Assembly (NCBI GenBank): GCA_035628645.1
Contig: DASPJL010000125.1
Span: forward strand, 1-10,131
Source of the DNA: DASPJL01 sp035628645
Lineage (GTDB): Bacteria; Bacteroidota; Bacteroidia; Cytophagales; Cyclobacteriaceae
Reading direction: 5' to 3'
DNA: 10,131 nt
How positions within the stretch are numbered: position 1 is the stretch's first letter; each line of letters begins with the position of its first letter. The notes below the pieces were generated by a model. That model did no database searches. It had not been told where the DNA came from and was given only the letters and a program-made list of their open reading frames with translations. Shown piece after piece: positions 6,519 to 10,131 of this stretch. Both the position numbers and the translations under genes were made by a program.

Positions 6519-6542
6519 AAACTTCTTTTGCACATGAAGTTT
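6519..6542 (+). promoter_or_regulatory. Leader hairpin upstream of the desaturase
   Basis: AAACTTC (6519-6525) and GAAGTTT (6536-6542) form a perfect 7-bp stem around a 10-base loop. The stem can be extended by a G-U and an A-U pair. It lies 31 bp before the desaturase ATG and no T-run follows, so it is not a terminator. It may be a leader structure or protein-binding site controlling the desaturase; this is inferred from position only. Confidence 0.35.
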
Positions 6543-6573
6543 GATAAATAGTCCCCACGTATAAATAAATTAG

Positions 6574-7653
6574 ATGAAATCCCTTACAAGTATTAAAGAC
6601 CCTGTTTATATTAAAAAAGAGCATTATAACATTTTTGATAAGTTTTTTCTAAAAATAATAAGGGATGAAAGAGACCTGCCTTTTGTTTACCTCACTGCTC
6701 AAATTACATTAACAATGATTCCGCTGGGAATTCTCCTCTATTTTCCTGTTTTTTCAGGAGGAATCTGGGTCGCCATGGCCCTTTTATATCTGTTTCTGAA
6801 TAACCTCTATTTCAAAGGACCTTTCGGGCTTATGTTGCATTGCAACTGTCATAATAAATTGTATAAAAAGGAATATGAACCGTTGAATTATTATTTACCT
6901 TGGTTCGTAGGTCTTTTTTTCGGGCAGACACCACAAACTTATTTCAGTCATCATATAGGTATGCATCATGTCGAGAACAACTTACCTCCTGATAAAAGCA
7001 GCACAATGTTTTATAAAAGAGATAGTTTCCGAAGCTTTTTGCACTACTTTCTTTCTTTCTTGTTGATTGGCATTTTCGAGTTATCAGATTATTTTATCAA
7101 GAAAAAACGCGACAAGTTATTGAAGAATTCTATAATAGGAGAAGTCTCTTTTTTCCTACTTTGCCTAGCCTTAAGTTTAATAAATTTTAAAGCCACACTG
7201 GTAGTTTTTATTTTGCCATTTCTGATTTCACGTTTTATTATGATGCTTGGAAACTGGACGCAGCACGCCTTCATAGACGCTAAAGAGCCAGGGAATTCAT
7301 ATAAAAATAGCATTACCTGTATCAATGTGAAATACAACAAAAAATGTTGGAACGATGGTTATCATATAAGTCATCATTTAAAACCGACACTTCACTGGAC
7401 GGAACATCCCCTAGAATTTATGAGGACTAAAGATAAATATGCTGAAAATAAAGCCATTGTTTTTGATGGGCTTGACTTTCTTAAGGTCTTCTTTTTCCTG
7501 ATGAGAAAAAGGTACGACATCCTTGCGGCTAACTTTGTGAATATTAACGAGGTATATAAATCCAAAGAAGAAGTCATTGAATTTTTAAAAAGCAGAACCA
7601 AAAGAATATCCAGGGAAAAGGAAGTGTTTTCAGTTGCAACAGTGAAAGCATAA
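6574..7653 (+). CDS. Membrane fatty acid desaturase
   Basis: This 359-residue integral membrane protein belongs to the di-iron fatty acid desaturase superfamily. It has the histidine boxes HCNCH (89-93), HHIGMHH (126-132) and HISHH (264-268), and an added histidine in NWTQHAF (H231), as expected for iron ligands facing the cytoplasm. Hydrophobic segments lie at about 38-59, 62-80, 107-119, 155-170, 190-203 and 206-226. It should use oxygen and an electron donor to put a double bond or hydroxyl group into a lipid acyl chain; substrate and position cannot be read from sequence. HWTEHP (274-279) follows the third box. It lacks a fused cytochrome b5 or ferredoxin domain, so it needs a separate donor. 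No Shine-Dalgarno site precedes the ATG. It appears monocistronic, with a leader hairpin and a T-rich putative terminator downstream. Some relatives act on carotenoids or sphingolipids. Confidence 0.88.
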   Translation: MKSLTSIKDPVYIKKEHYNIFDKFFLKIIRDERDLPFVYLTAQITLTMIPLGILLYFPVFSGGIWVAMALLYLFLNNLYFKGPFGLMLHCNCHNKLYKKEYEPLNYYLPWFVGLFFGQTPQTYFSHHIGMHHVENNLPPDKSSTMFYKRDSFRSFLHYFLSFLLIGIFELSDYFIKKKRDKLLKNSIIGEVSFFLLCLALSLINFKATLVVFILPFLISRFIMMLGNWTQHAFIDAKEPGNSYKNSITCINVKYNKKCWNDGYHISHHLKPTLHWTEHPLEFMRTKDKYAENKAIVFDGLDFLKVFFFLMRKRYDILAANFVNINEVYKSKEEVIEFLKSRTKRISREKEVFSVATVKA

Positions 7654-7702
7654 ATCTTTACAACGGTACTATTATTTCATAAAAGACGAAATAACTTCGC
7701 TT

Positions 7703-7779
7703 GCACCGTGCAGTTTTTTTCGCTGTCAAATGATCAGCACTACTTATATCAAAATGTGAGAGTCACGGTGTTTTTTTTT
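7703..7779 (+). terminator. Possible terminator region after the desaturase
   Basis: CACCGTG (7704-7710) and CACGGTG (7764-7770) are exact 7-bp inverted repeats, and the second arm runs straight into nine T (7771-7779). Smaller stems lie inside: TGCA-CCG-TGCA followed by GT7 near 7702-7719, and GTGA-GAG-TCAC at 7756-7766. Any of these could end the desaturase transcript 50-120 bp after its stop. The large loop (53 bases) makes the long stem less certain than a compact terminator. Confidence 0.45.
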
Positions 7780-7872
7780 ATTTATTTTTACAAGATTTAT
7801 AATAACACCCAAAATTGAATTTTACCTATAACAAGTTTAACTCATATCATTGCTTTAACCCATTTTATCCCT

Positions 7873-9189
7873 TTGAAATCAACCAAAAAAGTCCTAATAA
7901 TAACTTATTACTGGCCTCCTGCAGGTGGATCAGGGGTTCAGCGATGGCTAAAGTTTTCAAAATATTTGGGAGATTTTGGATGGGAACCTGTTGTGCTAAC
8001 CACAGAAAATGGAAGCTATCCCATGCTGGATGTTTCTTTATTGGAGGATGTACCAATTGGCCTAAAAGTATATCGGACAAAGAGTTTTGAAATCCTACAA
8101 TTAATGTCAAAATTTTCAAAAGACAAGAAAACAAAGGCTTCTGTTGGAATGATTGGACTGTCCGATTCAAAATCTTTGTTTTCCAAATTCTTAAAATTTG
8201 TCAGGGCAAATTTTATTTTACCCGATGCCAGGAAAGGTTGGAATAAATACGCTTATAAAGAAGCAGTAAAAATTATCAAGTCTGAAAATATTGATCTCAT
8301 AGTCACTACAGGTCCACCCCATAGTAGTCATTTAATTGGCCTTCAACTTAAGAAGAAGTTGAATATAAAGTGGATTGCTGATTTCCGTGATCCATGGATA
8401 AATATTTATTACAACAGATTATTGCCAAGAACGCGATTAGCTTATCTTATTGATCTGAACCTTGAAACAAAGGTTGTAACCAAAGCCGATCACGTAATAG
8501 TGGTAAGTGAAGGGCTAAAGCAAGATTTGTCAAGGCATAAAGCTGATTTTACAGTAATTTATAACGGGTATGATGATTCTGATATTCATTTAGAGGAGAA
8601 GAATGACGCTACCGGAAAATTTACCCTCGCTCATATTGGTAATTTTATCCCCGACTACAACTGTCCTGCCATATGGAATGCCTTAAATGAGATAGAACAG
8701 GAGATGCCCGGTTTCCTTAATGATTTTCGTTTAAATTTTACAGGTGTAGTAGATCAATCTGCAATTAAAAGCATTGAAGCTGAAGGGCTAAAAGAGTATG
8801 TTCTTTTAAATCCTTATGTTCCTCACAAAGAAGCTACTTTACTTATGAGTAAGTCTAACTTGTTGCTTTTTGTGCTGCCAAAGGACGTAAATAATAAGCT
8901 TATTATAAGTGGAAAGATTTTCGAATATATGGCTTCAGGTACACCTATTCTTTCTCTTGGACCTCCGGATGGGGAAGCAGCCTATGTGTTGAAAAAAGCC
9001 AACAGGGATCTAATGCTGGATTATAACGATACGGAAGGTATTAAAAATGTCATTCTTAAATATTATAAAGATTGGAGGAAAAACAGAGGGAGGCAATTTA
9101 AGCATTTGGGAAACGACTATAAACAGTTTTCAAGAAAGGAGCTGACGAGACAGCTAAGTGAGGTATTAGATAGAGTACAAAATTCCTAG
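7873..9189 (+). CDS. GT-B glycosyltransferase (GT4-like)
   Basis: This 438-residue enzyme has the two Rossmann-like halves of GT-B glycosyltransferases. The N-terminal half opens with VLIITYYWPPAGGSGVQRW (7-25), the glycine-rich acceptor-side loop, and has the conserved TTGPPHSSH (145-153) and ADFRDPW (169-175). The C-terminal half has LAHIGNF (252-258) and the donor-binding stretch GKIFEYMASGTPIL (347-360) followed by GPPDGEA (363-369); E351 and E368 resemble the EX7E-type glutamates. It should move a sugar from an activated nucleotide donor to an envelope or capsule glycan; donor and acceptor are unknown. The start appears to be TTG at 7873: the frame is open back to a stop at 7816-7818 but contains no ATG or GTG, and family proteins begin close to this point. 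The gene ends 11 bp from the convergent DUF434 gene. The next plus-strand gene also looks like a glycosyltransferase. Confidence 0.88.
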   Translation: MKSTKKVLIITYYWPPAGGSGVQRWLKFSKYLGDFGWEPVVLTTENGSYPMLDVSLLEDVPIGLKVYRTKSFEILQLMSKFSKDKKTKASVGMIGLSDSKSLFSKFLKFVRANFILPDARKGWNKYAYKEAVKIIKSENIDLIVTTGPPHSSHLIGLQLKKKLNIKWIADFRDPWINIYYNRLLPRTRLAYLIDLNLETKVVTKADHVIVVSEGLKQDLSRHKADFTVIYNGYDDSDIHLEEKNDATGKFTLAHIGNFIPDYNCPAIWNALNEIEQEMPGFLNDFRLNFTGVVDQSAIKSIEAEGLKEYVLLNPYVPHKEATLLMSKSNLLLFVLPKDVNNKLIISGKIFEYMASGTPILSLGPPDGEAAYVLKKANRDLMLDYNDTEGIKNVILKYYKDWRKNRGRQFKHLGNDYKQFSRKELTRQLSEVLDRVQNS

Positions 9190-9200
9190 CATTTTCTTCC

Positions 9201-9920
9201 TCAAAAAGTAAAATCAATTACCCTGCACGCTTTGATATCTTTTTCAATAATGATTTTGGTAAGGTTAAGCCAGTAATTCACTTCATTTAAAATCAATGCG
9301 TCGGATGTAGCAATAACATCTTTCCGGTTTTTCAGGCAGGTATCAGGGTTATGAACGAGTTCTACGTTCCATTGCCAGCCGTTTTCAAGCGCTACCCGGT
9401 CAATTAATTGTTTCAATCGTCCGCTGTTGGAGACAGGGGAATCTAAATACCAGACAACTTTTTCCGGTTCTATTTTCTGTAAATTATTTCCTATCAGAAC
9501 CAAAGCCGGAATAGTTTCTTCTACTTTCTTGTAAGTGCCATGAATGCTTGAAATATCTCTATAGCATCCATCCCTGCTCTTAAATAATATTCCTCCGGAC
9601 AGGGCACTTTCAATAGTAATGAGAATATTGTATCCGTCAATTAAGATTGTGTTTTTGCGTATGAAGTCAGGAAAGACTTCTTTTCTTTTTCTTGTGATCA
9701 TAGCTTCATCAGAGCATGAGCTTCTGGCTATGGTAATTCTTTGCCGGGCGTTCAAGGAATACCTGTCTCCAACAACTTTTAGTGCTGAATTCATATTGTA
9801 ATGCCTTTTTAGTAAAAAGGATAAATCCTTAACCGCCTCAAGCAAAACAGTGAGGTTGTTTTTTTGAAACAATTTAGAGTCTTCAGGATTTTGTCCCCTA
9901 TGCTTTCGATGGTCAGGCAT
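9201..9920 (-). CDS. DUF434/DUF5616 protein, possible PIN-like nuclease
   Basis: This 239-residue protein has two parts. Residues 1-65 match DUF434: MPDHRKHRG at the very start (supporting this ATG), then a helical piece with LLEAVKDLSFLLKRHYNMNSALKVVGDRYSLNARQR split over 26-61. Residues 90-235 match DUF5616, with ILIDGYNILITIESALSGG (92-110), RDGCYRDISSIHGTY (116-130), VVWYLDSPVSNSGRLK (155-170), and SDALIL (206-211). The strand-ending acidic residues D95, D160 and D207, with E104 and D117, resemble the metal-binding acids of PIN/NYN-type nucleases. Nuclease activity is inference; the family has no function I can state as established. It is probably cytoplasmic, since no signal peptide or membrane segment is seen. 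It stands alone on its strand, tail to tail with the glycosyltransferase and divergent from the next gene. Length is normal and key motifs are intact. Confidence 0.85.
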   Translation of the reverse strand: MPDHRKHRGQNPEDSKLFQKNNLTVLLEAVKDLSFLLKRHYNMNSALKVVGDRYSLNARQRITIARSSCSDEAMITRKRKEVFPDFIRKNTILIDGYNILITIESALSGGILFKSRDGCYRDISSIHGTYKKVEETIPALVLIGNNLQKIEPEKVVWYLDSPVSNSGRLKQLIDRVALENGWQWNVELVHNPDTCLKNRKDVIATSDALILNEVNYWLNLTKIIIEKDIKACRVIDFTF

Positions 9921-9971
9921 TTTATTATCTTTCTAATAATAAAACTGCAAGCTTTATTTTAAGTTATATTG

Positions 9972-10018
9972 AGCGATAACATCCTTCTTTGACGAAATTT
10001 TAAAGGGATGTCATCGCT
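9972..10018. repeat. 13-bp inverted repeat in the divergent spacer
   Basis: Arms at 9972-9984 (AGCGATAACATCC) and 10006-10018 (GGATGTCATCGCT) pair at 12 of 13 positions around a 21-base AT-rich spacer, with further G-U pairing possible on both sides. It lies in the 188-bp gap between the divergent DUF434 gene and the next plus-strand gene, 90 bp before that gene's ATG. No T-run follows on the plus strand, so it is not an obvious intrinsic terminator. It could be a mobile palindromic repeat, an operator or a leader structure. Confidence 0.65.
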
Positions 10019-10108
10019 TGGTGAAAAGTAGTAAAAATTATAATAGCTCTTTGAAGTGTAACATTTAAAATTCCCATCTAGTTATAATTAATGAATAAAT
10101 AACCAGCT

Positions 10109-10131
10109 ATGAAAATTGCACAAGTGTCGCC
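10109..10131 (+). CDS. 5' end of a probable glycosyltransferase (partial)
   Basis: Only the first seven full codons and part of the eighth are present, reading MKIAQVS and then CC, which encodes proline whatever the third base. MKIAQVSP is a typical opening of GT4-type glycosyltransferases, with the first beta strand leading to the glycine-rich loop. Another glycosyltransferase lies just upstream on the same strand, which fits a polysaccharide or glycolipid gene cluster continuing past the window edge. The identification rests on eight residues and the neighbour only. Confidence 0.5.

Noticed and set aside
6322..6537. 71-residue plus-strand frame between the T9SS gene and the desaturase
   Set aside because: Composition is dominated by Phe, Ser and Leu as expected from AT-rich non-coding DNA; there is no family motif, and its end overlaps the leader hairpin.
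7865..8170. 101-residue minus-strand frame at the start of the glycosyltransferase
   Set aside because: It lies fully across the conserved N-terminal motifs of the glycosyltransferase, which explain the sequence.

Overview
The window looks like chromosomal DNA from a low-GC member of the Bacteroidota, plausibly an aerobic Cytophagia or Flavobacteriia relative. The main evidence is a secreted protein with a C-terminal type IX secretion (T9SS) type A sorting domain. Supporting points are a YceI plus DUF5777 outer-membrane pair typical of this phylum, weak or absent Shine-Dalgarno sites, AT-rich spacers, and palindromic intergenic repeats. I see no rRNA, tRNA, CRISPR array, transposase or phage gene.

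Layout. Positions 1-1904 hold a tightly spaced plus-strand cassette: the 3' end of an unidentified gene, a small one-haem cytochrome c-like lipoprotein, a YceI-family periplasmic protein and a DUF5777 beta-barrel protein. Gaps of 7-11 bp imply one operon at the cell envelope. Positions 1905-2214 are non-coding and hold a cluster of REP-like palindromic repeats: two direct copies and one inverted copy.

Positions 2215-3726 hold DNA repair and an orphan. An AlkA-type 3-methyladenine DNA glycosylase on the plus strand overlaps, tail to tail by 46 bp, a small minus-strand protein made almost entirely of an Ada-like metal-binding domain. These are the two halves of the adaptive response to DNA alkylation, arranged convergently. 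Behind the Ada-like gene on the same strand is a 106-residue protein I do not recognise. About 550 bp of very AT-rich spacer follows, with one terminator-like hairpin.

Positions 4277-6307 encode a 676-residue secreted, beta-rich T9SS cargo protein. Positions 6574-7653 encode a membrane fatty acid desaturase with all its histidine boxes, preceded by a leader hairpin. Positions 7873-9189 encode a two-domain GT-B (GT4-like) glycosyltransferase that appears to start at TTG. Positions 9201-9920 (minus) encode a DUF434/DUF5616 protein that may be a PIN-like nuclease. The last 23 bases begin another gene (MKIAQVSP), probably a second glycosyltransferase, behind a 13-bp inverted repeat.

The most interesting points are the convergent alkA/Ada-domain pair, the REPIN-like repeat cluster, the 13-bp palindrome at 9972-10018, the orphan DUF434/DUF5616 protein, and the cytochrome-YceI-DUF5777 envelope cassette. 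I found no convincing wholly new multi-gene system.
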